The notes: generated from the letters alone by a model not told the origin. A stretch of 64,000 nt of DNA from Nonomuraea dietziae (GCF_014195505.1 NZ_JACIBV010000002.1:744001-808000); one strand, 5' to 3'; positions 51,574-59,990 are shown, numbered from the stretch's first letter. A program made the numbers and translations.

Positions 51574-52210
51574 TGGGAGTCACCCCCGCCACCGTCTTGT
51601 CTCCCACGGTCACCGCGGGTGAGATTCCTTCGGGAAGGTAGATGTCGACGCGCGAGCCGAACCTGATGAGGCCGATCCGCTCCGTCTGCGAGAGCTTGTC
51701 CCCGACGTTCACGTACGGCACGATCCTGCGCGCCACCGCGCCCGCGATCTGCACCATCTCGATGTCGCCGAGCGCGGTCTCGAAATGCCACACCACGCGC
51801 TCGTTCTGGTCGCTGTCCTTGTTGAAAGCCGGCAGGAACCCACCCGCCACATGCTGCACGGAGGTGACGGTTCCCGCAAGGGGCGCCCTGTTGACGTGCA
51901 CGTTCAGCGGGCTCATGAAGATCGCGACGCGCGTGCGCCCGTCCGGCCAGGAGTCGATGCTCTGCACGACGCCGTCGGCGGGAGAGAGGATCCTTCCCTC
52001 CCCCGGCACACGGTCGGGGTCGCGGAAGAACCAGAGCATGGCTCCGGTGAGCGCGGTCAGCGGCACGGCGGCCACACCCCAGCGCCGGTCACGGCGGCTG
52101 AGGAGCGTCGTGGCGGCCGCAGCGGCCACGGTCGGGAAGAGCCATGGAGACACACCGCGGGCAAGCCGCACGCGGCGGCTCTGCAGGCGGCTTGCGGAAT
52201 CGTCTGACAC
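51560..52210 (-). CDS. psd: Phosphatidylserine decarboxylase (short, archaeal-type)
   Basis: 216-residue proenzyme. The self-cleavage site that makes the pyruvoyl group is the Gly-Ser in LIRFGSRVDIYLPEG near the C-terminus. RILSPADGVVQSI and MSPLNVHVNRAPLAG are conserved. An N-terminal hydrophobic pair (LFPTVAAAAATTLL, GVAAVPLTALTGAMLWF) anchors it. GTG 52210 is preferred because AAAGG lies six bases upstream; TTG 52216 is possible. It overlaps pssA, and the two enzymes act in sequence. Confidence 0.93.
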   Translation of the reverse strand: MSDDSASRLQSRRVRLARGVSPWLFPTVAAAAATTLLSRRDRRWGVAAVPLTALTGAMLWFFRDPDRVPGEGRILSPADGVVQSIDSWPDGRTRVAIFMSPLNVHVNRAPLAGTVTSVQHVAGGFLPAFNKDSDQNERVVWHFETALGDIEMVQIAGAVARRIVPYVNVGDKLSQTERIGLIRFGSRVDIYLPEGISPAVTVGDKTVAGVTPIDRG

Positions 52211-52238
52211 TGACAACCTTTGATGGTGACTATGGACG

Positions 52239-52292
52239 GGCGCTTTGCCGAGATGTTACAGAACTCGAAACCCTTACACGAAGCAAAGCGCC
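52239..52292. repeat. Perfect 10-bp inverted repeat with 34-bp spacing between terC and psd
   Basis: GGCGCTTTGC (52239-52248) and GCAAAGCGCC (52283-52292). It lies 17 bp past the terC stop and 29 bp upstream of psd, so it could be a terC terminator with a large loop or paired regulator sites on the psd promoter. Confidence 0.5.
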
Positions 52293-52308
52293 TTTGACCA
52301 CCGTCGCG

Positions 52309-53301
52309 CTAGCCCTCGTTGGCACTCGCGGAGGTGGGAATTTCCTTCCCCTTCCGCGCGTCGCTCCGCGACTTCAGCAGGCTCGCCACGGTGGTGACGA
52401 CCATCGTCACGCCGATCACGGACAGGGACACCCAGATGGGCACCTCGGGAGCCCACGACACATGGCTGGCGTGCAGGGCCTCCAGAATCAGCTTAACCCC
52501 GATGAAGCCCAGGATGAACGCCAGACCGTAACTGATGTAGACGAGCCGCTGCAGCAGTCCGCCCAGCAGGAAGTAGAGCTGACGCAGTCCCATCAGCGCA
52601 AAGGCGTTGGCGGTGAAGACGATGAAGGGGTCCTGCGTGAGGCCGAAGATGGCCGGAATCGAGTCGAGCGCGAACAGCAGGTCGGTGGTGCCGATGGCGA
52701 CCATGACGATCAGCATCGGGGTGACCATGCGCCTGCCGTCGATCTTGACGGTCACCTTGTGGCCGACGTAGTCGGGCGTCGTGGGGAAGGCCCTGCGCAC
52801 CCAGCGCAGCAGCGCGTTCTCGCTGAACTCGTCCTCGTCGTGGCCGTGCTGGCGGATCAGGTTGATCGCGGTGTAGAGCAGGAAGGCGCCGAAGACGTAG
52901 AACAGCCAGCTGAACCTCTGCAGCGCCGCCGCGCCGAGCGCGATGAAGATGCCGCGCATGACCAGCGCCATCAGGATGCCGACGAGCAGCACCCTGTGCT
53001 GGTAGACCTTCGGAACGGCGAAGCGTCCCATGATGATGAAGAAGATGAAGAGGTTGTCGACGCTGAGGCTGTATTCGGTGATGTAGCCGGCGAAGAACTG
53101 TCCCGCATGGGTCGCGCCCTGAGTCGCCCAGAGGATGATGCCGAAGATGATGGCCAGGAGCACGTAGAAGCTGACCCAGAAACCGGCCTGCTTCATCGAG
53201 AACTCGCGGGCCTCACCGCGGTCGACGATCCACAGATCCACGGCGATGACGACAAGCAGACCGACGATGACGACGGCCCAAGCCCACAACGGTTCACCCA
53301 C
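52309..53301 (-). CDS. TerC-family membrane protein (probable manganese exporter)
   Basis: 330 residues, about nine helices. The family's acidic intramembrane motifs are EYSLSVDNLFIFFIIMGRF and TTDLLFALDSIPAIFGLTQD. A His/Asp/Glu loop (RQHGHDEDEF) lies between helices. TerC/MntX-type proteins export Mn2+ or load it into exported enzymes. GTG 53301 has GGAGGG 11 bases upstream. The leader contains a candidate manganese riboswitch (53339-53448), which fits this function. Confidence 0.9.
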   Translation of the reverse strand: MGEPLWAWAVVIVGLLVVIAVDLWIVDRGEAREFSMKQAGFWVSFYVLLAIIFGIILWATQGATHAGQFFAGYITEYSLSVDNLFIFFIIMGRFAVPKVYQHRVLLVGILMALVMRGIFIALGAAALQRFSWLFYVFGAFLLYTAINLIRQHGHDEDEFSENALLRWVRRAFPTTPDYVGHKVTVKIDGRRMVTPMLIVMVAIGTTDLLFALDSIPAIFGLTQDPFIVFTANAFALMGLRQLYFLLGGLLQRLVYISYGLAFILGFIGVKLILEALHASHVSWAPEVPIWVSLSVIGVTMVVTTVASLLKSRSDARKGKEIPTSASANEG

Positions 53302-53338
53302 AGTGATACCAACCCTCCGGCGCGCATGACTGACAGCC

Positions 53339-53448
53339 GGAGGTCTCTCCCGCCCACACGATGAAGTGGACCGGCAGCCCCGGGAGCCCCGTGGAGCGGG
53401 GCGAACCGTGATGACGAGGCTGTCGCGAAGGGATACTCCCCTCCCTAA
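53339..53448 (-). ncRNA. yybP-ykoY-type manganese riboswitch (candidate) in the terC leader
   Basis: On the minus strand GGAGG-GGAGTA (53444 onward) pairs through GGAGG with CCTCC of GAGAGACCTCC (ending 53339). This is the same arrangement as the closing helix and conserved GGGGAGUA and AGACC loops of yybP-ykoY RNAs. Between them lie further GC hairpins, including GCCCCG...CGGGGC. It is followed by the terC start 38 bases downstream, and a -10 (TATACT, 53461-53456) sits right before it. Not confirmed by a covariance model. Confidence 0.65.
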
Positions 53449-53455
53449 CCCAAGC

Positions 53456-53461
53456 AGTATA
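53456..53461 (-). promoter_or_regulatory. -10 element of terC
   Basis: Minus-strand TATACT about seven bases upstream of the presumed riboswitch 5' end. No good -35 at 17-18 bases. Confidence 0.45.
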
Positions 53462-53496
53462 GGAGAACGCCCCTGCCCCGCCTAATCATCCCCTGT

Positions 53497-53790
53497 CACC
53501 GGCCGACCCCCGAGAGTCTCCCGTTCCCTCCGGCCACCAGTCGGCGTCCAGCCGGCCGGAAAGGCCCACTTACTCGCTTCTCCTCCCCACCGGCAGACAT
53601 CCACGTCATCGGAGGTGATCAGCTACCCCCGCCACCGGCCGACCTCCGAAGGCCACGAGCCCCCGCCCGCCACCTCCTCGCCGCGATCTGCCGACACCGA
53701 GAGCGACCACCCACGCCCTCCCGCCATCGGCCGACATCCCTCCCGTCGGCCACCGGTCGGCGTCCAGTCGGCTGGAAGGACCCACCTACT
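53497..53790. repeat. Degenerate direct-repeat array between terC and the GT4 gene
   Basis: About six imperfect copies of CACCGGCCGACxTCC (near 53497, 53535, 53590, 53634, 53724, 53751). Two longer 43-bp copies at 53532-53574 and 53748-53790 share CGGCGTCCAG and end CCCAC(T/C)TACT. The 324-bp interval 53462-53785 shows no coding signal; the second long copy runs into the last codons of the GT4 gene. Confidence 0.65.
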
Positions 53791-55255
53791 TCTTCCCACC
53801 GCCGGGCGGCGCCGGGTAGGCGGCGAGCACCGCCTCGACCGCGTCGGCTGCGTCGGGGAGCTCCGCTCCCCTTCGCGCCGCGGCCTGCGCCCGTCGCCGC
53901 CGTTCGGCCGGGTCGTCGATCAGCTCGCGTACGGCGGCGCGCATCGCCTCCACGTCCCCGTACGGCACCAGCACCCCCGCGTCACCCATGAGCTCGGGGA
54001 TTCCCCCCACGGCGGTGGCGACGACGGGCTTGCCCGCCGTGAGCGCCTCGCTCAGGCTCAGCGGCTGGCCCTCCCAACGGCTCGGCCACACGACCATCGT
54101 GGCGGCGGCGAGCAGGTCGGGGATGTCGTCCCTGTTGCCGAGCAGGCGCACCGGCAGCCGCTCGGCGTCGATCCTCGCCTGCAACGCCGCACGCAGGGGC
54201 CCCTCCCCCGCCACGAGGAACAACGGCTGCCCCCTGGAGCCTCGCGATCCCCTGTGGCCGGCACCACCGAGGCCACCGGACCGACCCGAGCACCCCTCAC
54301 TCTTCCGCTCGCCCCCAGCGCCGCCTTCACGGCCGGCGTCTGCCCTGGCGCCGCCGACACCTCGAGCATCATCACCCCTGCTGCCGGCCTCACCGCGAGC
54401 GTCTTCCCCGGTGCCGCGCTCACCCGGAGCGCCACCCTCGGTGTCAGCCTCACGGCCACTTCCATCCCGGGTGTCGCCCCCACCCCCACCTAGGGTGTCA
54501 CCTTCGCCCCTGGCGCCACCCCCGGTGTCGGCATCGCCGCCACCTTCATCCCCGGTGTCGCTCTCGCCTCCCCCTCGGGCGTCGCCATCGCCCCTACCGT
54601 CATCCCCGGTGGCGCCCGCACCTCCAGTGCACCCAGCCGCGACGTCGAGCAGAGTGTCGAGGCCCTTCTGCTGGGCCAGCCGCGCGATCGTCAGCACCAC
54701 AGGCCGCCCCGCCGCCCCCAGCTCCTCCAGCACCTCAGGCACAGGCCTGGTGGCCGCCCGCAGCGGCGGCGCAGGCACCACGGCGGCGCGCACGTCGCGC
54801 GCCCCCAGCGCGCGCATCCTGTCGCCCAGGTCGGGCGAGACGACCAGCACCCGATCGGCCCCGCGCGCCACGACGCGCTCCAGCACCGCGTGGACCGCCC
54901 CGACCAGCCCACCGGCGGTCAGCGCGTTGTGCAGGGTCACCACCAGCGGCGTGCGCCCTCCCGCCAGCGCCGCGAGGGCCCCCGCCCGCAGACCGTGGGC
55001 ATGGGCGACGTCCACCTCCTTCAGGCAGCGCCTGATGCGCGCCACCGCCCTGACGTCGTTGACCGGATGCGGCCGGTCGGAGACCTGCACAGGCACGAAG
55101 GCCGCCCCTGCCGCGCGGAAGCCGAACTGCTCCTCCACGCTCCGGGGACCGACGACCAGCACCTGGTGTCCGCGCCGCAGCAGCCCTTCGGCCAGCATCA
55201 TGACGTGCCTGCCCGTGCCGCCCGAGGTCGTGCCGAGCACGAAGGCCACCCGCAT
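53786..55255 (-). CDS. GT4-family glycosyltransferase with a 130-residue low-complexity insertion
   Basis: 489 residues. The N-terminal Rossmann domain starts MRVAFVLGTTSGGTGRHVMM, with DVAHAHGLRAG. The donor-binding C-terminal domain has LFLVAGEGPLRAALQ, RLLGNRDDIPDLLAAA and the EX7E-like WEGQPLSLSEALTAGKPVVA. Between them, after KGLDTLLDVAAGC, lies an insertion (about residues 210-341) of almost only Gly, Asp, Glu, Arg, Ala, Ser and Thr. It keeps the frame, and the catalytic halves are intact. ATG 55255 or TTG 55261, the latter overlapping the MurJ-like stop (TTGA). Last gene of the steA cluster. Confidence 0.88.
   Translation of the reverse strand: MRVAFVLGTTSGGTGRHVMMLAEGLLRRGHQVLVVGPRSVEEQFGFRAAGAAFVPVQVSDRPHPVNDVRAVARIRRCLKEVDVAHAHGLRAGALAALAGGRTPLVVTLHNALTAGGLVGAVHAVLERVVARGADRVLVVSPDLGDRMRALGARDVRAAVVPAPPLRAATRPVPEVLEELGAAGRPVVLTIARLAQQKGLDTLLDVAAGCTGGAGATGDDGRGDGDARGGGESDTGDEGGGDADTGGGARGEGDTLGGGGGDTRDGSGREADTEGGAPGERGTGEDARGEAGSRGDDARGVGGARADAGREGGAGGERKSEGCSGRSGGLGGAGHRGSRGSRGQPLFLVAGEGPLRAALQARIDAERLPVRLLGNRDDIPDLLAAATMVVWPSRWEGQPLSLSEALTAGKPVVATAVGGIPELMGDAGVLVPYGDVEAMRAAVRELIDDPAERRRRAQAAARRGAELPDAADAVEAVLAAYPAPPGGGKK
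54231..54628 (-). repeat. Minisatellite-like expansion inside the GT4 gene
   Basis: About 400 bp built from degenerate units resembling CCCGGTGTCGCxxTCGCC on the plus strand, encoding GDTGGG/GDARGG-type blocks. Base composition and residue use differ sharply from the flanking coding DNA. Confidence 0.75.
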
Positions 55256-55257
55256 CG

Positions 55258-56898
55258 TCAACCACCCATCCGTGACTCGTCACGTCGTCGCCGCAGCACC
55301 GTCCCCGCCAGCGCCGCCGCGTCGGCCCTGTCGACCAGGGCGACGACCGCCGCGCCGACGGCCAGCGCCACGCAGCCCGCCAGCAGCGCGAGGCCCGTCA
55401 GGGCGAGCAGACCGGTCGCCGGGACCAGGGCCACCAGCGCCGAGCCCGCCGCGAATCCCGCGCCACCGCCCGCGAAGGCGGCCAGGCTCGCGCGGGCCAC
55501 GCCCTGCACCGGCGCGGCCCCCCTCGCCCGCGCCACGGCGGCCAGCAGCCAGGCGCCGCCCACCGTCATGCCGGCGGTCATGCCGAGCGCCAGGCCGCCG
55601 ACCTGCCAACCCGCGGGGAAGACCAGGACGAAGCCCACCTGGGCGAGCATCGCCACCACCCACCCGACCACGGTGCCCGTCGCCGCCGCCCTGCCCTTGC
55701 CCGCCGCGTAGAGGACTCTACTGAGGTGGGTGATCAGCCCGTAGCCGACCAGGCCAGGAGCGAACAGGGCGATCGCGCGGGCCAGCTCGGGCGGGGGCAC
55801 GTCGGTCAGCGACCTGAGGAAGACGACCGCTCCCGGGCCCGCGGCGGCGGCCAGCGCGCCCGCGGCCAGGCCCGAGACCAGCACGACCGCCCTCGTCGTG
55901 CGGGCGGCCAGCGCGGCGAAGGGCTCCCACGCCTGCCCGGCCGCGTGCGCGGACAGCCCGGGGAAGGCGCTGGTGGCGATCGGTACGGCCAGCACCGCGT
56001 AGGGCACGAGGTAGATGGCCCACGCGTAGTTGTAGACGACGAGCGCTCCGCCGCCGATGGCGTTGTTCGAGAGCAGCAGCACCACGACCATCGTGGCCTG
56101 CTGGGCCAGCAGCCCCGCGATGCCCGCCATGGCCAGGGCGCGGACCTGGGCCGCCACCCCCTCGGGGAAGCGCAGCGTGGGCCGCAGCCTGAGGCGCAGG
56201 CCGAGCGCGGGCCCTGTGACGGTGAGGACGAGGGCGAGCACGCCGAGGCTGGTGCCGACCGACAGCGCGAGCTCGGCGGGGGTGGGCAGCGCGCCGGGGT
56301 CTCTGGTGTCGCCGCTCAGCGGCACGAACAGCAGGTAGGCCACGATGACGACGATGCTGGAGACCAGAGGCGCGACCGCCGGGCCCGCGAAGCGCTGGTG
56401 CGACTGCAGGACGCCGTAGAGCACGACGGCCAGGCCGTACAGCGGGATCTGGGGGGCGAAGACCACCAGCATGCGGGTGGCCAGCGCGCTCACCGCGGCG
56501 GCGTCGCAGCCCACGAAGGAGAACAGCCCCATGACGGGACCGGCCAGCACGGCGGTCAGCACGGCAAGCGGCACCAGCACGACCAGCACCCAGGTGAGCA
56601 GCGCCGAGGTGATGCGGCCGACCTGCGCCCTGCCGGTCGCGCCCGCGAGGACGGGGACCACCATTCCGGCAAGCGCCCCGCCGACCACGACCTCGAAGAC
56701 GATGTTGGGGATCTGGTTGGCCGTCGCGTAGGCCGTTCCGAGACAGTTGGTGCCGACGGTTCCGGCGAAGACGGCCTGCTTGGCGAAGCCGGTGATCCTG
56801 GCGAGGACCGTGATGGCACCGATGAGCACGGCGGCGCCCGCCACCCCCCGCGTCACCACCCACCGCCTTCCTGAAGGGCCGCCGACATCAGTGGCCAT
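55258..56898 (-). CDS. MurJ/MviN-type lipid flippase paralogue
   Basis: 546 residues, about 14 transmembrane helices. RGVAGAAVLIGAITVLARIT opens the protein, with helices 2-3 including the MviN-like NQIPNIVFEVVVGGALAGMV, and later LSNNAIGGGALVVYNYAWAI. It lacks the long cytoplasmic pseudokinase tail of the main actinobacterial MviN, so it is probably a second flippase for another polyprenyl-linked glycan. ATG 56898 is chosen; TTG 56919 is possible. It sits between a MraY-like gene and a glycosyltransferase. Confidence 0.87.
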   Translation of the reverse strand: MATDVGGPSGRRWVVTRGVAGAAVLIGAITVLARITGFAKQAVFAGTVGTNCLGTAYATANQIPNIVFEVVVGGALAGMVVPVLAGATGRAQVGRITSALLTWVLVVLVPLAVLTAVLAGPVMGLFSFVGCDAAAVSALATRMLVVFAPQIPLYGLAVVLYGVLQSHQRFAGPAVAPLVSSIVVIVAYLLFVPLSGDTRDPGALPTPAELALSVGTSLGVLALVLTVTGPALGLRLRLRPTLRFPEGVAAQVRALAMAGIAGLLAQQATMVVVLLLSNNAIGGGALVVYNYAWAIYLVPYAVLAVPIATSAFPGLSAHAAGQAWEPFAALAARTTRAVVLVSGLAAGALAAAAGPGAVVFLRSLTDVPPPELARAIALFAPGLVGYGLITHLSRVLYAAGKGRAAATGTVVGWVVAMLAQVGFVLVFPAGWQVGGLALGMTAGMTVGGAWLLAAVARARGAAPVQGVARASLAAFAGGGAGFAAGSALVALVPATGLLALTGLALLAGCVALAVGAAVVALVDRADAAALAGTVLRRRRDESRMGG

Positions 56899-56920
56899 CC
56901 TGGCAGACGCGACCGACAAC

Positions 56921-57754
56921 TCACGCGGGGCGGCGGCCCAGCATGTCGATCCTGTGGAGCACCGGGTTGGCGGCGATGACCTTGGTGAAGCTGATCTTCT
57001 CCGACGCCGCGGTCAGGGCGGCCACCGTGCCCAGCAGCGCGTATCGGCCTCGGCGGCCGAGCGTGGTGACGGCGGCCAGGCCGAGCAGCGCGCCGAGCGC
57101 GTTGGCTCCCGCGTCGCCCAGCATGGCCTGCTCGCCGAGGTCTTCGGGCAGTAGCGCGGCTCCCGCGCCGAGCGGCACCGCGACCAGCGCGGCGCCGACC
57201 GCGTCGCGCCTGAGCAGGCAGGCGGCCAGCAGCGGGCCCCCCGCCATCAGCCCGACCTTGATGGCCCTGCCAGGACGCAGGTCGAACAGGTTGGCCAGGT
57301 TCGCGCTGCCCGCGATGGCCGCGCCGTTGACCAGGGTGTCGAGCGGGCCGCGCGAGACCAGGGCGGCCGCGCCGAGCCCGGTGGCACCGATGCCGAGGAT
57401 CTTGACGGCGCCGCTGGTGACCTGTCCTCTGGCCAGAGCCGACAGGTGGCCCTTGAAGCCCTTGGAGGAGGAGCCGCCGTAGAGATCGTCGTAGGCGCCG
57501 AGCGCGCCGCTGCCGGCCCCCGCGAGCACGGCGGCCAGACGCGCCTTGGCGGGCAGGCCGGGCGCGATCGCCAGCGCGCCGGCGGCGCCGGCGACGAAGG
57601 CGGGGCCCTCCAGCAGGGTGAGCGTCTCGCCCCTGTGGTTGGTGCGCTCCCACTCCTTGGAGCGCGCCTTGGCGGTGAGCGCGGTGTAGGCGGCCCTGGC
57701 CGCGACGGCACCGAGGACGGCGCCTGCGAGCGCGCCGAGCAGAGCACGAGCCAT
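56921..57754 (-). CDS. MraY/WecA-like membrane protein
   Basis: 277 residues of mostly hydrophobic sequence. It keeps motifs of the polyprenyl-phosphate glycosyl-1-phosphate transferases in order: TNHRGETLTLLEGPAFVAG, GAYDDLYGG (the DDxxG motif), ANLANLFDLRPGRAIK (the NxxNxxD motif) and MLGDAGANALGAL. It is shorter than MraY (about 360) and DD is the only Asp pair at the first site. ATG 57754 begins one base after the SteB stop codon. It should load a sugar phosphate onto a lipid carrier, if active. Confidence 0.75.
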   Translation of the reverse strand: MARALLGALAGAVLGAVAARAAYTALTAKARSKEWERTNHRGETLTLLEGPAFVAGAAGALAIAPGLPAKARLAAVLAGAGSGALGAYDDLYGGSSSKGFKGHLSALARGQVTSGAVKILGIGATGLGAAALVSRGPLDTLVNGAAIAGSANLANLFDLRPGRAIKVGLMAGGPLLAACLLRRDAVGAALVAVPLGAGAALLPEDLGEQAMLGDAGANALGALLGLAAVTTLGRRGRYALLGTVAALTAASEKISFTKVIAANPVLHRIDMLGRRPA

Positions 57755-57755
57755 G

Positions 57756-58724
57756 TCAGCTCCCTGACGTGGTGGGCGAAGGGGTCGCGGCGGACGAGGC
57801 CGGTTGGAACTCCGAGGCGTCGGGGCCGATGCCGTACTGGCCCGCGCGGCCGTCCAGCTGCTCCCGGAGAGAGTAGACGACCACGACACGGCCCGCGGGC
57901 ATATCGAGGGTGTCGACGGTGGAGACCTTCGCGGCCACGTCGCCCGTGTCGCGCAGCGCGGCGATGAGGCCGCCGGGCTGGGTCGCGGCCAGGATGCCCG
58001 CGAGCGAGGAGCCCTGGGAACCGTCGTCGAGCCCTCCTGCCAGCGAGACGAGCGCACCGGCCTGTGCCTGCGCCTTCTCCCCCACGAACGGCGTGTCGGG
58101 AGCGAGGACCAGCGCGAGCGTGGCCCGCTTGGCGGGGGTGCCGTCGACGCTGAGCAGGCCCGCCTTCTCGAAGCCGTCGAGAACGCCCACCGTGGTGGTG
58201 TTCTCCGTGCCGGCCTGCGTGTCGTCGGCGGTGACGAGCGCGGCGGCCAGCACCGTGGCGGCGTTCTTGTACGGGTCGGTGCCGGGCAGGGTGAGGCCCG
58301 CGGGCTTGAGCTGGGTCGTCAGCTGGTCGATGAAGTTGGCCTGCGTCGGGTCGAGGTACTTTTCGGCGATCGTGACCTGTCCGCTGATCGTGGCGCCCGC
58401 CTCGGTCAGCACCTGCACGCTCTGCTCGCGTAGCGTGCCCGAACTGCCGGGCGCGGCGACGAGCAGGACGCTCTCGCCGGTCAGCTGCGCCCGTACCAGC
58501 GCGGGGATCTCGGCGGTGACGAAGTCGTCGTTGCCCGCCTCCCTGGCCTGCAGCGCCGCCAGCTGGTCGCGGTAATCGCTGTTGGACTTGCGCAGGTCGT
58601 CGGCGGTCTGCAGGGCAGACTCGATCGCCGGGTTGGACAGCAGCGTCGTGCCCATCACGATGCCGACGGCCAGCGCCAGGAAGATCGCGACGATGGAGAC
58701 GAGGTGATAGCGGAAATCGATCAC
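57756..58724 (-). CDS. steB: SteB/MctB-family protein (copper transporter family, cytokinetic ring-associated)
   Basis: 322 residues. IDFRYHLVSIVAIFLALAVG begins a single N-terminal membrane helix and is nearly invariant in the family. An extracytoplasmic coiled segment (DDLRKSNSDYRDQLAALQAR) and a long exported domain follow. Mycobacterial MctB was linked to copper; the corynebacterial homologue SteB works with SteA in cell separation. GTG 58724 overlaps the steA stop (GTGA). The pairing with SteA favours the division role. Confidence 0.9.
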   Translation of the reverse strand: MIDFRYHLVSIVAIFLALAVGIVMGTTLLSNPAIESALQTADDLRKSNSDYRDQLAALQAREAGNDDFVTAEIPALVRAQLTGESVLLVAAPGSSGTLREQSVQVLTEAGATISGQVTIAEKYLDPTQANFIDQLTTQLKPAGLTLPGTDPYKNAATVLAAALVTADDTQAGTENTTTVGVLDGFEKAGLLSVDGTPAKRATLALVLAPDTPFVGEKAQAQAGALVSLAGGLDDGSQGSSLAGILAATQPGGLIAALRDTGDVAAKVSTVDTLDMPAGRVVVVYSLREQLDGRAGQYGIGPDASEFQPASSAATPSPTTSGS

Positions 58725-59917
58725 GAGAAGAGTCCGACCAACCAGAAGATGAAGGAGTTCCAGGCGTCTTGCAGGCTGATCAGCCAGGTCTTGCCGATGG
58801 GCGAGATGAAGATCGCCACGCTCATGGTGATCATCGCGGTGATCACCAGCAGGATCAGCTGCGGGGTGGAGATGCGGCTGCGGTAGAGGCGGCTGACGCC
58901 CTTGGCGTCGATGAGCTTGCTGCCGACGATCAGCCTGGTGAGGAACGTGCTCGCCATGCCGGAGCGTCCCTTGTCGAGGAACTCCACCAGTGTCGCGTGG
59001 GTGCCGACGGCGACGATGAGCTCGGCGCCCTTGTCGTCGGCCAGCAGCATCGCGATGTCCTCGCTCGTGCCGGTGGAGGGGAAGATCACCGCTTCGCGCC
59101 CGAGCTGGTGGACCCGCTCGAGGCCGGGCGCGCGGCCGTCGCGGTAGGCGTGCACGACCAGCTCGGCGCCGCAGGTCAGCGCCTTGGCCGAGACGGAGTC
59201 GAAGTCGCCGACGATCAGGTCGGGCTGGTAGCCGGCCTCCAGCAGCGCGTCCGCGCCGCCGTCGACCCCGACGAGCACGGGCCTGTACTCCCTGATGTAC
59301 GGCCGCAGCGTGGCGATGTCCTCTTTGTAGTGGTAGCCGCGCACCACGATCAGGACGTGCCTGTCCTCCATGGAGGTACGGATGTCGGGCACGCCGACCC
59401 CGTCGATGAGAAGCTTGCCCTCACCCCTGACGTACTCCATGGTGTTGACGGCGAAGGCCTCGATCTGCACCGCGAGCCCCGCTCGCGCCTCGGCGAGCGC
59501 CGCCTCGATCGTCTCGGGCGTCTGCACCTCGCCTTTGCCGATCACTTCCTCGTCGTGGTAGACGACGCCGTCGTGCAGCCTGACGACATCGCCGTCGCGC
59601 AGCCTCTCGAACAGCTCCGGCGTGGCGCCGTCCACGAAGGGAAGGCCGGCCTCGACGATGATCTGCGGGCCGAGGTTGGGGTAGCGGCCGCTGATGCCCG
59701 CGGCCACGTTCACCACCGCCGCCGCACCGCACGCGACCAGTGCCTCCGCGCTCACCCGGTCAACGTCGACGTGATCGATAATCGCGATTTCACCGGACTT
59801 GAGGCGCTTGGTCAGCCTCTTCGTCCTTCGATCGATTCTCGCCACTGCCGTGACACCGGGAAGGTCGTTGACCTTCCTACCGCGGAGGCCCGGAATCTTG
59901 TTCGCCGGAACCTTCAT
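58721..59917 (-). CDS. steA: Cytokinetic ring protein SteA
   Basis: 398 residues. The cytoplasmic region includes a thiamine pyrophosphokinase-like domain (LVGVDGGADALLEAGYQPDL, VGDFDSVS, FPSTGTSEDIAMLLA). The C-terminus is a membrane helix (LILLVITAMITMSVAIFISP) followed by a short tail. In Corynebacterium SteA localises to the septum with SteB. ATG 59917 or 59926 (MVLMKVP). It follows recN by 73 bp. Confidence 0.9.
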   Translation of the reverse strand: MKVPANKIPGLRGRKVNDLPGVTAVARIDRRTKRLTKRLKSGEIAIIDHVDVDRVSAEALVACGAAAVVNVAAGISGRYPNLGPQIIVEAGLPFVDGATPELFERLRDGDVVRLHDGVVYHDEEVIGKGEVQTPETIEAALAEARAGLAVQIEAFAVNTMEYVRGEGKLLIDGVGVPDIRTSMEDRHVLIVVRGYHYKEDIATLRPYIREYRPVLVGVDGGADALLEAGYQPDLIVGDFDSVSAKALTCGAELVVHAYRDGRAPGLERVHQLGREAVIFPSTGTSEDIAMLLADDKGAELIVAVGTHATLVEFLDKGRSGMASTFLTRLIVGSKLIDAKGVSRLYRSRISTPQLILLVITAMITMSVAIFISPIGKTWLISLQDAWNSFIFWLVGLFS

Positions 59918-59990
59918 CAAGACCATCCTGCCAGAGCGAGAGAGCAGGGTGGTCGCGGACAGCGCGGCGTGTCAGATTTGTCACGGAGGA

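Noticed and set aside
53988..55724. 578-codon plus-strand frame opposite the GT4 and MurJ-like genes, rich in Ser/Pro
   Set aside because: It arises from the antisense of the Gly/Asp-rich expansion and spans two real genes; no start region or domain.
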